From positions 928,987 to 992,986 of the forward strand of contig WAID01000011.1 in NCBI GenBank assembly GCA_016584495.1: a DNA stretch of 64,000 bases, in the 5' to 3' direction. Origin of the DNA: Celoporthe dispersa (Eukaryota > Ascomycota > Sordariomycetes > Diaporthales > Cryphonectriaceae). The first letter of the stretch is position 1. Each line of letters starts with the position of its first letter. This document shows positions 47,380-59,896 of the stretch, in pieces. The position numbers and the translations under genes were made by a program. The notes beneath the pieces were generated by a model. The model saw only the letters and a program-made list of their open reading frames with translations. It had not been told where the DNA came from and did no database searches.

Positions 47380-50300
47380 ATGGCCAATGTCGAACGTGAC
47401 GAGTCGTTCTCTACGGACGATAGAGGCTCGGAAACCAATCCCACAACCTCTCTAAACTGGTCAACGTCAGCCATGCCATGCATCACGGACTGCACAGGTT
47501 CGAAAGAACCACAACTATCTCAAATTACTTCTCAGGAATCGACGCCTGCGTCTTCATCCACAAATAAAGAACATGCGGCTAACGCAAAGTCGACATCACC
47601 CCAGAATCCACCCGAGTCTATTGGTGACGAGCAGTCAACCAAGACTGGGGCTGGGGAAAATATTTCTGAGCCTCGAAGAGATGAACACATGGAGACTCCG
47701 TCTGTGTTCAGCAAGTCAATAGTCAGTGAGACAAATGACGAGAAAGACGACGAGAAAGACGACGAGAAAGACGACGAGAAAGACGACGAGAAAGACGACG
47801 AGAAAGACGACGAGAAAGACGACGAGAAAGACGACGAAAATCATAGCTACGGTAGTGACGGTACCTCTATCTCCAACCTGTCAGAGAGAATCACCTATAA
47901 AGTACCACGGGTAGCAGAAAAGCGGTACAGGCAACATGCCCAGCATCTGCGAATCACCGAAGACCGAATCGCCGCATTAGAAAAAAAGTTGGAGATATAC
48001 GAGGAAAAGTCAGAGTCAGAGTCGGTACCGGTACAATCAAAAGCCGTCGATGCGACGCCAGAGCTATGCTTTGTCGATTGGATCACATACAAAGAAAGAA
48101 GCAAACTTGAGGACGACAAACCCAGACACGCCGTCGACGTCCTCCTTGGTGAGCCTGTGCTTTTCCATCACCGACAAAAACGCTTCGAGCACGTGGAAGG
48201 AGCACCATTGAGCCTTGGGAGCGAAGCTGACAATCTCCCGTTGAACTCAATCCCCGATCGAATTCGCATCAACTCGGCCCCCCTCTATGCAGTTCTGAAG
48301 AGCGCCCTAGGAGGGGTGTTCCGTAACGTCGAGAGGCCACTGGCCATTCTTCGTCCTTATAAGCCACTGCTTTACCTTGAAGAGGAGCTTCGAGAGGTAC
48401 TGGCTAGCCTTGAGAGACGGTGGGCGGTTCGGCCCGATGTAGTTGCTACGGACATCATAGAGGAGACGACCAAAGAGAACGCACACGAAGACAAAGCGAT
48501 CGCATCAGCCTTAGACAGCGCCCGCAGCATCGCTACAGTGAAAGCCAATCCGGTGAGAGATTATGAGACTCCAGAAGCCATGAAAGAGTTACAATGCCTC
48601 TTGAGGTTTGTCGACGCTATCAAGCCTCTTATTTCCGAAATACAGCACGTTTGCACTCCATCTGCAACCAGTACTGGAAAACCACAAAGAGCTACCATCT
48701 TTTCAAAGACTTGTGGTATCTCTTTCAACCTGGACAATACATATTCAACAAGAGAGGGGCGCACAAGGCTTGGAGAGTCCTCAAAGTCACTGGTGGACGG
48801 AACCTCCTCTCAAACAACCCAAGGGATGAAGGGATGGACAGCTCATATGTGCAGAAAACCAGCAATTTTCAAATCGACTGTTACTATCTTGACTTTAACG
48901 GAGAGACTTTTGGACCTGTACACAACCGATTTACGTTCCAGCCTTTTGAGGGGCCTAGATACGTTACAGACCTTGATGTGTACCCAATCAACCACCTCCC
49001 GAATCACAAGGAGTTCATGGCCACCCTGTCCCAGCGAGGTTCCCAATTCATGGAGGCTATCCGGGTCACTCACAAAAACTTCAAGGGAAGGACACTAGTG
49101 TTGGATCCAAAGGGAACGAGAATCACTGCTTCCTCCAGCGACAGGCTGACTCAAGATGCAATATATCCGGAAGATGTCGAAAGCCCTGTGATGATCGATT
49201 TTGACCGAACACTCCAGTTCAATCCGAAATGGGCTCCTGAGTTTGGGATTACTGACCTCGCTCAGCAAGACGAGCGTGAAGTGCGCGAAATGAGTGCCGA
49301 TATCGACCGTTGGGCCACTGGAAAGCGTGTCTCGACGGAGCCCTGTCTCATCCCCGGTTGTTGCGGGAATGATTATATTTTAGGAGACTTCTTATGGGAC
49401 AAGCAGAGGATGGACGACTTTGTGTCTGATCAGGCACATTTGAGTCCACATAAACTCGACGACAAGATGGATATAACAAGCGAAGAACGAATTCTCCTTC
49501 CCAATCGGGTTTTTGGCTTCATTCTGCGGAGCCGGAAATGGGGTACGTATTTTTTCTTCTCTTTGCAAGCACTTTTAGCGGATGAAAGAGGCTGACTTTA
49601 TGAGGTAGCATGCATACCGTTAGATTGCCTAGATGATATTGTCCAGGAAGAGGAGAATTACAAAGCTCTCGAACTGGTAAGCAGTCACAAGGAAATCGTG
49701 ACAGGGCTCGTGGAGACACACTTTGCAAACAGGCAGAAGGAGAAGGAGCCAGCTGGCGGGAAGACCACAGGCGGAGACTATCAGAACTTTGATCTGGTCA
49801 GGGGCAAAGGTGAGGCTGACTATGGGTCTCTGTTGGATACCATAACTAATTCATCTGGGCAGGCAAGGGCTTGATTATCCTGCTTCACGGGGCCCCGGGA
49901 GTTGGGAAAACTTCTACAGCAGGTATGATGTTGAGACACTGTGAAGTCAAAACGGATTCCTTGAGATCCAGGGCTGATTCTCGTGCTCATGTAGAATGCG
50001 TGGCCGAATCGAATGGGAAACCCTTGTTCCCGATTACATGTGGTGAGTCAAGCTTGCTCTTTACTGAACCAAGCAACGATTGGGATTCTAGTTGAGTGAT
50101 TGCTGAGTTTATTTTCCCCTCACACTAGGTGATCTTGGAGTCGAGCCGATACAGGTTGAGGAAAACCTTGAGTTCAACTTCCAGCTAGCAGAATCGTGGG
50201 GTTGCGTTCTGCTACTCGATGAAGCTGATGTGTTCCTCGCACAGAGGGGACACACAGATCTGGCAAGGAATGCTCTTGTTTCAAGTATGTTCTGAGTGCT

Positions 50301-51382
50301 CAGAATGACCTAATGGTGAGGACCGGGGCGCTGATATGAGCATAGTCTTCCTGCGGGCACTGGAGTACTACTCTGGTATCCTATTCCTCACCACGAATCG
50401 AGTTGGCATCATCGATGAAGCCTTTCGCTCACGCATTCACCTGAGCCTTTACTATCCGATCTTGTCAGATGGACAGACCCAAAAGATCTGGCAAGGGCAG
50501 CTCGACCGTGTCTCTGAACGCAACCCGGGTTTATCTATGGACAGAACCGCAATCATTGATTGGACCAAAAAGCTGTTCGCTAAGCAGATGGCCAAACGAA
50601 AGGTTGGCTGGAACGGCCGGCAGATCAGGAACGCCATGAAGACAGCAGTCGCGCTGGCCGAGTACGACAGCTACATGGTGTCTAAAAAGACACAAATATC
50701 AAGGCAGCCCGTACTGGATATCAAATGGTTGCAAGTTGTAGAAGACGCCTCGTGGCACTTCGATCTTTACCTGGAAAAGGCCCTCGACGTGACTACTTTG
50801 CAATATGCGAAGTCGTACTCTTTTCGGGATGATGCCGCCCATCGGGACATGGAGATGTCGACCATCCCATCGTCGTGGTCCACACAGCAACCACCGCTGC
50901 AGCATCATTTCCAGCCGCAGCAGCCCCAACAGTACCAGCGATTCCCACAGAACCAGCAATTCCCAACGGCACGCCCCTCTACGCCAGGGCCATATGTCGG
51001 CCAAGAGAGCGCACAGCAGCCCACTTCGCTTTTCGGCAACAGCCCAGCCCCGGCACAGCAGTCTTCATATGCTCAGGGTCCTCCGGCCCAACCGCCTCCT
51101 GCGTCGAGTGTTCCACACCAGAGCTATCCCAATAGTTTCACCACCCCATACAATACTCAGCCTTACCCTGGTGCCTATCCGAACCAGACACCGCAGCAGT
51201 GGCAACAGCAGCCATCATCATTGTTCGGTCAACACAGCCAGTTTAGCAATGCAGAGCAGGGAAACCAATACCCTTCACAGCCAGGGGTTCCAATATCTCA
51301 GACAGATACGGGCATATTTTCAGGGCTCGGAAGTACTCATGGTGGGCCGCCTGGTCCCATGCCGCATAATCCTGATCAATAG
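47380..51382 (+). CDS. DUF7025-type AAA ATPase with Pro/Gln-rich C-terminus (frame broken once)
   Basis: Exons: 47380-49542, 49609-49809, 49863-49922, 49995-50042, 50129-50284 and 50346-51382; with one base added they sum to 1,221 residues. The N-terminus is disordered with eight DEKD repeats (about residues 120-151) and a coiled coil (YRQHAQHLRITEDRIAALEKKL). A DUF7025-like block follows (KDLWYLFQPGQYIF to YPINHLPNH, about 430-560). The AAA core has Walker A in HGAPGVGKTSTA (about 796-808), Walker B CVLLLDEADVFL (about 855-866) and sensor-type ILFLTTNRV. The tail is P/Q/S-rich with SLFG repeats, like low-complexity FG-type tails. The frame changes at the TTT run 48650-48652 (one T short), joining ISEIQHV to LHSICNQYWK. 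Unfoldase or remodelling activity is expected from the fold; substrate unknown. Pairing with the divergent STAND-like gene is inferred. Confidence 0.85.
47737..47832 (+). repeat. Eight copies of a 12-bp coding minisatellite (DEKD repeats)
   Basis: Eight perfect tandem copies of GACGAGAAAGAC, in frame, encoding (DEKD)8 in the N-terminal region of the AAA ATPase. The copies are identical at DNA level, implying recent expansion. Confidence 0.95.
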
Positions 51383-52230
51383 GGCCCAACCCAGCCCCCA
51401 CAGCCGTAAAAATGGTGAGATACTCGCTTGATGTGCCGAGAGTGCAATAGCATGTACAGAAGTGCTGCTGTGGTGGTTGATGCGGGAGGGCTCGGGACGG
51501 CGTATGCAAGTGGGCCCTGAGTCGCCGTGCGGTTAATGCAAGGGGACCAGCCAGGTTCTTGAGGTTTTCTTCAGACAGACAACGACAATAGACAATTCCT
51601 TCCTTCCTTTTTGATTTCCAAGCCCCCCTGGCAAATTACAAGACATGGCTCTCACTCGGATCTCGTGCCTGGTGGCCAGCCTCTTCATGCTGATATTCTA
51701 GCCCATGCGCAATGGCATCCGGTCCAGGCATGTCGCGCCAGCCGCATAACCGCAGCCTCTGCGTCGGCAAGAACGAGATGGGCTTCGTCTCTGTCTTGAT
51801 GACAGCTGCCGCCGTCGACCGGGCCGTCTGAAACGCTTCCCAAGTCAGTGAGAAGAGAGTAGTTAGAAACTGTCTCAAAAGCCTCCGCTCAGTCGTCTCG
51901 AATAAAGAGTATTCACATCATGAACAATCGTGACTATCATGTGTTGGATATTAGTAGAAAAGGTGTATAATTGTTGGTGGTTTGCTCGTAGAACATTAGA
52001 AAAGGTAGGAACACCAAGGAAGCCGTAATAACTCTTACCCATGAACTAGGCAGCGATGTTGAGGTTTAGTTGAAGAGGAAGTAGCTCGGTTAACGTGATC
52101 ACTCGCCCTTTCCTCATGCTCTCAGTGCTGGCTACACTCGTGCCTTCCAAGGTTGAGTGTAACATTTAGTGAGAAAGAAGAGAGAGAAGAAAGAAAAAAA
52201 AAGAAAAACGTCAACTGAAGCATATAACAA
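51383..52230. other. Shared 3' region of the AAA ATPase and monooxygenase genes
   Basis: The neighbouring genes converge here. A minus-strand open frame at 51636-51878 has no recognisable motif and I do not call it. Confidence 0.5.
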
Positions 52231-53673
52231 CTATGACTGTCGGACCTCGTCTTCGCCTTCAGCCAATGCACTCTCCCACACCCTCCCGATATGATTCTGA
52301 TAGATCCAGCTCATGTCCTTCCCAATCCTGATCACCTTCACCTTGACCCTCTCCTCCTCCGTCAGCCCGCCAGTGCCGACCTCGAGCTCCGACAGCCTCG
52401 CAGCCCTCCTCGCCCCCTCCGCACCAAGATGCTCATACATACGGCGATAGTACGGCACACGGATCCGATCAAAAAGCGGCAGAGCTCTGGTAGTGTCGTT
52501 GGAAAAATACCTCAGTGCTTGTGCGAGCACCCAGCCGTCCTCCATGGCAAAGCCGGCCCCGGACCCAAACGCCCCGGACAGTGCGTGCGACGAGTCGCCG
52601 ACGAGGACAACCTTGCTGTTCCACGCCGTGAGCTGCGCGAGCTCTGGCCCGGCGAAGGCGGCAAACTCTCGCCAGGCGCCGTCGGGGATTCTTTTCAGGG
52701 CTTCTTGGATCTGGGCTTGATATTCCTGGAGGCACACAAACTGCTGTCAGCCACCCTCCCTTGTGCTACTTCACCCTCTATCGCGGGTTTGTCAGGGGGT
52801 GACAGCACCACTCACCTTGAAGTGCGACTCGACATGCTCATTTGTGACTGGTACGCCCCAGACAACCTTGCTCGCGCCGTGGACCTCAGGGTCCTGATAC
52901 TCCCTCGACGCGATCTCCCCTAGACCCTCGCCCACTGGGGAGAAGTACACGTGCGACGTTGGCATGTGCCACCACCCTGTGAGTCCAAACCTCTCGTCCA
53001 GCTCTGTCAGGTCCTTGAGCGGCAGCAGAGCACGCCAGATCGTCGTCCCGGTGAAGGCAATTCTGTAGTCGGGCCACGCGCAGTCACGAACCACAGAGCG
53101 GATCCCGTCCGCGCCGACGACCAGGTCCGCCACCTCCCTCGTCCCGTCCGCAAAGGTCAGCTCCACCCCGTCACCTTCGCCCAAGTCGGCGATGCCTTCC
53201 AGTTTCTTCGACAGCCTGATCACACCCGGCCCCACATGAGCCAGCAGAGCCGACTGCAGCTTGGTGCGCTGCGTGCGGATTGTAGGGCGGGTCTTCCAGT
53301 CCCCCGAGGGCCAGGCCGGGTCACCCGGCCGCGCGTTGCGGTGTAGCTCCTCGCCCGTCCGGCCGTTCATGTTTAGGACCACGTTGCTCTGGTGCCCATT
53401 GGTGAGGCTGTCCGCCACGCCCAGCAGCTCCAGCACGTTCCACGAGTTGGGCCCGATGTTGATGCCCGCGCCCACCTCGCGGAGCACCTTGTCCTTCTCA
53501 TAGATGTGGACGGCGACGTTGGGGATCTTGGACAGCGCGATGGCTGTCGCCAGCCCTCCTGGGCCGCCGCCTACGATCGCAACCCTGAGCTTTTTGACAG
53601 CGCTAGGTGTATTGAGGTCTTCCTGCTGCTCATTGAAAGCCACAGTGGGATTGGTGGAGAGAACGCTGCCCAT
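52231..53673 (-). CDS. FAD-dependent monooxygenase (class A, salicylate-hydroxylase-like)
   Basis: Exons 52816-53673 and 52231-52725 (donor GTGAGT, acceptor TCCAG, phase 0); 450 residues without frame error. The FAD dinucleotide-binding motif VAIVGGGPGGL is at 31-41, the DG motif in LVVGADGIRS (about residue 190), and the second FAD motif GDSSHALSG in exon 2. These features match NAD(P)H-dependent aromatic hydroxylases of the salicylate hydroxylase group. The substrate is unknown; an aromatic acid is a guess. The N-terminus (MGSVLSTNP) resembles an N-myristoylation site, unusual in this family, so membrane attachment is possible but untested. No other biosynthetic gene is nearby. Confidence 0.88.
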
Positions 53674-54494
53674 TCTGAATTACTGGACCATTCATTACCT
53701 AGACAGGAAAATTCAACAGATAATTAGAGCCCCTCCAATAGCCAACAGGATAGTAAGGGTACTAGAAAGATGTACTAACTAGGCATGTCCATAAGATATC
53801 GTATCATGCTCGCAGCCCCTAGATATAAGAAAAGCCCCCTCATGATGGAGCAGTACCCAGCGGAATCTTACAAAGGACCCAGCAGACCTTACAAATCGTA
53901 GGCCATGCATGGGATGTGTGGTTCGCGTTGGCATCTTCAAGGGTGTGTCGTCAGTGACGAAGCCTATTGCGTGCTTCGCTATCAAGCACATCAAGCTGCA
54001 CCGCAATGAGCACCGCACACGCCTGACAAGAAGAATCAGGCCACCTGGGGTGATAAACAAGCTGCTCACACTGTCTTGTTGGGAATGCACGAGGGAAATA
54101 TACATGGTCCCGAGTCGGAGGACGAGAGAGGCGCGCAACAGTATCGCTCGTATATCCGAGAACTACTACATCAAGTATGACGCCGGACAACAAAAGGAAA
54201 CAAAAAGGCAACGCTATCATGATACAAAAGACCCACCGAATATACGTTGAAATGAGATCTGAAACCACCATTTTTCCCCGTCCGCTAACAAAGGTCGAGG
54301 CCTCGGTCGGCTGGTTGTGAGTGACCAAGTCAACCCCAGGAAGGCCAGTGGTGTGTGTAAGCAGGCCAACAGGCGCGCGGTAGATACGCACGAAAAAAGA
54401 ATTGGGTATAAACAAAACGAAGGTCGCCTCCTTGGTCTCCTCCTCTCCCTGTCTCTCTCGTCAGGCCTCCCACCCACCTTCTTGCCTCTCTCCA
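53674..54494. other. Intergenic region right of the monooxygenase start
   Basis: Holds the presumed monooxygenase promoter and the 3' flank of the next minus-strand gene. No gene or strong element is seen. Confidence 0.5.
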
Positions 54495-57400
54495 TCAGAG
54501 CTCGTCTTTGACGTTCTGCGTCGCCTCCTTGACTGCTTCGGTTGCGTCCGTTGCGACGCTCGAGATCGTCTCGGAAGCAGCGCTGGCAAAGCTGCTGGCC
54601 GAGGAAGTAAGCTCGGTATATGCTCCGGCGAGGCGTGAGTACACGCTCTCGCTAAAGGTTGGCTCCTTGCCCACGAGGAGCTCCGAAAGTATGCTGCTGA
54701 CGACAACGTACTGTTCGGAGGCCTTGGACGAGGCGGCAGCAGCGTAGTCGCCTGCCGCACTAGTAACAGCCTCAGCATAATCGCCTGCTGCGCTGGTGGC
54801 AGCCTCAACATTGTCGCCAATCGCTTCGTTCGCAGACGCAGCGTAGTCACTGGCGGCACTGTACAAGCCTCGAATACCAGGCAGTGGGTGTAGGCTGGCC
54901 ATAGATCTGGGCGCTCAGCTGGTCGACCACGGCGCTCCAGTTAGCTGTGTCGCCTACTATAGAGACCGCCGAGACCGCAGATTCACTGGCGACGGACGCG
55001 ACTGATGAGATGGTCCCGACAAGATCAGTTGGCGTTGGCGTTGCTGTCACGGAGCTCAGGGCGCTCGAGGCAGCGGTCAGGAACTCGGAGTAGCGCGCCT
55101 GGGCGAAGCCGAGCCCGGCGTAGTAGTTGTGCTGAGCATTTTGAAGCAGCCACTCGGCATTCGCGCTGACGCCAGAAGTGGGCGTCGGAGTGGCGAGACC
55201 GATTGCGACCTTTGCGCTTTCGTACTGCTCCGAGGCCCAAGCTTGACCCTCGCTCAGCCGCTGAACGGCAATAGACTCAACTTGAGCCCATTCGGCTAGG
55301 GTAGGTAGGGCGGGTAGGGCGTTGGTGGAAGTCGTGGTCGCGAATACTCCAGTAGCAGCGCCGAGGGCGACATCAAGGCGTGAGCTTGCTATCGAGACGG
55401 CATTGCCGTAGGCGGAGGTCACTGACGATAACAGCTCCTCGTGTGCGGGTTTTGGGGTGCCCGATATTTGGGCCGAGACCAGTGAAAGTGCTTGGGAATA
55501 CCGTTCAGCGGCTCCAGACATAGCGGCTGAGTAAGCCGACGAAGCAGCCGAAGAAATAGTAGCTGGGACGTCCGACTGCATGGCAGAGATGATACTTCCG
55601 GCAGCCGCAAAGACGTCATCATCGTCCTCGTCGTTGTCGAGAATGGGCTGACGGCTGGGTACGGACTGAGCCGCAGCCCCCAGGAACGCGGGCTTGACGG
55701 AGGCAGTAGTTTCTGAGCTTTCTGGCTGACCAGTAGGAGACACATCATCGTCGACAGGTTCCGTAACTTCATCGACGGGCTCCGCAACCTCGTCAGCAGG
55801 ATCTGCGACCTCGTCGTCAACAGGTAGCTGGACGGGAGCCGGCTCAGCAGACGTGGTTGCTTCGGTGGTATTGTCAAGGAAGACTGGGGTCTCTTCCAAG
55901 ATGATAGTCGACGCAAGGTCAGGTGTGTCGTCGGCTCCTTCAGGCGCCTGGCTTGGAGCTACAGACGGTGAGGCCTCCTCGGAATCGCTGACAAGAGTCT
56001 CCTCTGCCGGAGTGGTGGTCTCCGCATCGGCTGGTTCTGGATCGACCGCTTCTGGATCGACCGCTTCTGGATCAACCGCTTCTGAATCAGGTGCTTCTGC
56101 ATCGTCGACTGCTTCTGGAGCAGCTGCCTCTGAAGCCTCAGCCGCCTCTGAAGCCTTCGCTGCCTCAGCCTCCTCGACTGCAAGCTTCGTGGATTCCGGA
56201 TCGAAGTTGTCGGAATCATCGAGGATTGCAAGCTTCCAGGCGGCGACCTGTTTCAGGGTTGCGAGCTGCTTAGCTGCGGTCTGGGCCAGATCCATGGCCC
56301 GACCCTCGACTGCGCGACCCTCATCCTCAGCGGCCTGTAGGCCGGGGTGGGAGGTAATGAGCTCCTTAAGGTCATCCTCCCACTCGTCAAAGCGGCTCTT
56401 GAGCTGATGGTACTTGGCCCAGTCCTTGTAGGTGACGCCGTCCATCCATGCCCATTTCATGCCGATCTTTTGCAGGGCCAGATCGCGGATACCCTCTAGG
56501 ATGTTGAAGTGGTTCTCGGCCGCCTTGATGACGGTGGCCTGGAGCTCCTTCTCGTAGTTCTCTGACCAGCTCCGCACGTCCTGCGATTTGTCCTTGATCT
56601 CCAAGCCGGCCCTTCGCACCGCAGCGTTGATCTGCTCCAGGGCGCTCTCGGGTACTTCCGCACCTGCCTTGGCGGTGCTGATGACCTGGATGATATTGGC
56701 CTGCAAGGTCTGCACCTCGGCATCCACGGACTCCTGCAGCTGTTTGACGAGAGATCGACCCATGGAGTGAGCCTGACGGTCGATCATACGCTTGGAGATC
56801 TCATCGATGCGATCGTCAATCTCGGCGGCCCCCTCATCAGCAGCGCGTGCGTATTTGTCCTGCCAGGCCCTCAGGTCTTCTGCAATGGTCTCTCGGGTTG
56901 TCTTCCGTATTTCACTCTCGTCCGGTGAAGGTTCCGGAGCGGATATCTCTCCCTCCTTGATCTTCTCGGTCAAGGTGTCGGTATGGGCTGCGGCCTCCTT
57001 GGCGCTGGCTGGGGCAGCCCCTGAAGAGCTGGGCTCGGATGCCGAGGTCGCTGCCTCGGTAGAAACTGGAGTAGCAGAGGCAGAAGACGCAACCGAGGTC
57101 ATTTCTGTAACAGTCGAGGTAGCCTTTGCTGCAGCACTGTTTCGCCTGCGTTAGTCCATCTTCACGGAGAATCTTCTTGTGTGGATGGGTTGACATACCT
57201 GGTGACGGCCTCGCCCGCCTTGTGCGTATTACTGGAGTTGTACCGGCCGAGCCTCTGCCCAATCTTCATCAGCTGGGGCTCCACATTCTCCGCGTAGAGA
57301 AAGCAGAGCTGAGGCCAGACTGTGCCATCGAGAAAGACGTAGGTCTTGTTCCAGGCCCAGGCAGCCGAGGGGATGGCAGTCTCGGTAGTGAACGCGGACG

Positions 57401-58127
57401 CAGTGGTGTAGCCTTGTAGGACGTAGGGTTGGACAAATGCGTAGCTGGGGAGGACTAGGTCCTGGTACGTCTGCAGGGCGTTCGTCCTGGCAAGATCGTA
57501 GTAGGGAGCAACGGCGGAAGAGGCCTGGTCGACGTGAGGAGCCAAGGTCTGATCGTACTTGACCTTAGCTAGGGCCTGGTACTTGGTCAGCTCCGGCTGT
57601 ATGTTGTTCTCCCATTGAGTCTGGCCGAACGCCTGGGCCTGCGCGAGTCGCGGACCGCCATACTTGGTCGCGTACGCCCAGGAGGGTGTCAGGACCCTCT
57701 GGTCGACCGTGTCATAGTATGGCCTGGCTATCTCGACGTAGGGGGCGGCATAGGCATTGTAGTAAGGCTCGAGGTGGGGCGAGACGGCGTGCTTCAGCTG
57801 AAAATAGGGCCTGCAGATCCGGGGCGAGTCTTCGGTACACTGATCGAGGCTCGCAGGGCAGCGGAACAGGACGGTGATGATAGAGTACCAGGTGAGCAGC
57901 CTGTGGGCACGCTGGTCAGCGTCGGGATGCCCGGAATGTGGAAGAGGGGGAAAGACGACGCGTAGACGGGGGTAATGTTACCTGGCGATCATACTGAAAC
58001 CCCACGACAAGAAACTCCGTCGCGGTTTCAGTGCCGGTTTCCTTCCGGGAGACGTCGCATGCCCGTTCATCGAGGTGATACCGTTGGCCCTTGCTGAGCC
58101 GTTGAGGCCCCCATTTGCTTTCTCCAT
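54495..58127 (-). CDS. Large membrane-anchored helical protein of the misnamed 'hoxa13' group (frame broken once)
   Basis: Exons: 57982-58127, 57199-57900 and 54495-57136 (donors GTAACA and GTATGT; acceptors CACAG and AACAG, the latter after a CTAAC branch point). Residues 1-48 carry a basic stretch (KPRRSFLSWG) leading into a hydrophobic segment (FSMIARLLTWYSIITVLF), probably a transmembrane anchor. Then come repeated aromatic/alanine helices (PYYDLARTNAL; LAPHVDQASSAVAPYY), a coiled-coil middle (IAEDLRAWQDKYARAADEG) and an Ala/Ser-rich tail with QLSAQIYGQPTP-type repeats. Databases often label this family 'transcription factor hoxa13', but there is no homeodomain and the anchor argues against that name. 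One extra base near 54860-54890 shifts the last 120 residues; with it removed the exons sum to 1,162 residues. Function unknown; cell-wall or membrane structure is a guess. Confidence 0.75.
56041..56085 (-). repeat. Three-copy 15-bp coding repeat (EAVDP)
   Basis: Three tandem 15-base units (GCTTCTGGATCGACC on the plus strand, with one base changed in one copy) encode EAVDP repeats in the acidic part of the 'hoxa13'-group protein. Confidence 0.85.
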
Positions 58128-59896
58128 GATGGAGTGGCAGACGGCACGGTGGCTGGTCGATGAAAACAGCGAGAAGGTTGCTCTGTCGCCGTGGTTGTCA
58201 AGCTGCCTCGAGGAAACCGGGTTGTGTCTGTGGACGTGAAGGCCTCGTCGGATGATGTAGCAGAGATAGCTGCTGCAGGAGAAGCCTGGGAGGAAATGGG
58301 CTCCTTCTCTCCTGTGAAGAAGCTCGACGCGACCACAAAGTTCCTTAAGCAGGATTGTTAGACATGAAGTGGGAGAAGCAGGGCAGGATTTGTTTCCAGG
58401 ACGAAGGACTGACTGACATCTGGGAGAGGAGGATTTATTGCAACCAAGAAAACAGGGTGCTGCACGTTTAGCTCGAACGTCAGAGGCGCCAGTGGAGAAC
58501 TGCAACAGTGGGTCCCCACCACTGTCAGCACACGCAGGCAAGCGAGCTACAGAGGGGCCCTCAATCGCTGTCGAGTCCATTTAAGCTTGGCGGGATGCTC
58601 TGATACAGGCAGAAAGAGCACAAGACACCATAGTAGCAATGAGCCCAGACATCTCTCCAGCCAGGGCTGTTGATGACCAGCAGAGAAGTAGGATAAGCTG
58701 GGCTCTACAGGTTAATGATCTTATGTTGATGATTCAACAAACCTCAGTACAACTACATCTTTTCCTTTCGCACTATGGTGCCAAGATGTATTTCGTGACT
58801 AGAGAGATGGCGAATGCAGCCAGACAGCTAGACAAGCCCTCTTCGGCGCAACACAACGCAGGGTCACGTCATCGAGAACTGTGAAGCTGGTACCCGCTAC
58901 ACATCATCTCTCACCTTGGTTATTGCTTGTCTTGTACAGCCATCTCTCTCCCTCCCTCTGAGACACAGGTGCATACATCTGTAGTTGACTTCCAGGCCAA
59001 TGAGTCTCATCCTATCCCGTACAAGGCTGACAGGATCTTGGTTCTTTCTTCTTCGTACTCCCCTGGACCTCCCCTCACAGAGCTCATAAAAACAAGGAAG
59101 GAGGAGAAAGGCCAGATAGTGATGTGTGGGGGCAAGATTGGGGCTGTTTGCACAGAAAATTGCCTCCCACTCCCTCTTCCCATCCCCTCTGCTGTGGACG
59201 GTTCCAGGTAGTACATACCTGAGGCTTATCGATAAAGGGTTCGGAGATAGCAACCCATCCCACATCCGACTTCTTTCTTAGTACTGTACTATTGCATGCC
59301 GCTCTTTCAATCCTCCAACGACTCCCGTCCTCCTCCGAACCTGGGGCCTTTTTCCCTCCTCGGCGTCTGTCTACCTGTAATCCGTACAATCAACAGCACA
59401 TCTTCTGCATTGGATCCTGCCTTGGCCTTCCTTATTCCCACAGACCTGTAGTCGTCTAGCATTTACCCACCAGCCTTTCCTTGCCCACCTCCCGCACCTC
59501 AACCTGGCCTCTCCTCCCCATCTCGAGACCAGGCATCCTCCATCCGTTTACAACTCATCCTATTGACGAAGCGGTATCCCGTTCGCTTCCCTAGACGTCA
59601 GCTGCCGATCGAGACGACACCAAGTCCCCCGCTCGGGTCCCTTTCTTACGCGCTCTGACCTCCCCCCGCTGGGCTCGGTACATTCTCCGCGGCACCTCGT
59701 CCTAAACCGTCGAGACTCTCATCGCGCCAACGACGCGCACGGTTCCCCACAGTCGTCTCGCCTTACGATCCTCAAGTCCTCATCTGCATCCCTTGAACCT
59801 CCATCGCCGGAGCCGCCACACCTTCCTATGAACTACTCATAATCGCCGTCGCTCGCTATCCCGGGGCTTTGCCCCTCCCGACTCGGAAACGACGAC
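58128..59896. promoter_or_regulatory. Divergent region between the 'hoxa13'-group gene and DOA10
   Basis: 1.77 kb with no gene supported. From about 59.4 kb it becomes C/T-rich, fitting a long 5' leader of DOA10. Confidence 0.5.

Noticed and set aside
51636..51878. Small gene between the AAA ATPase and the monooxygenase
   Set aside because: No recognisable motif, no splice context and position within two convergent 3' regions.
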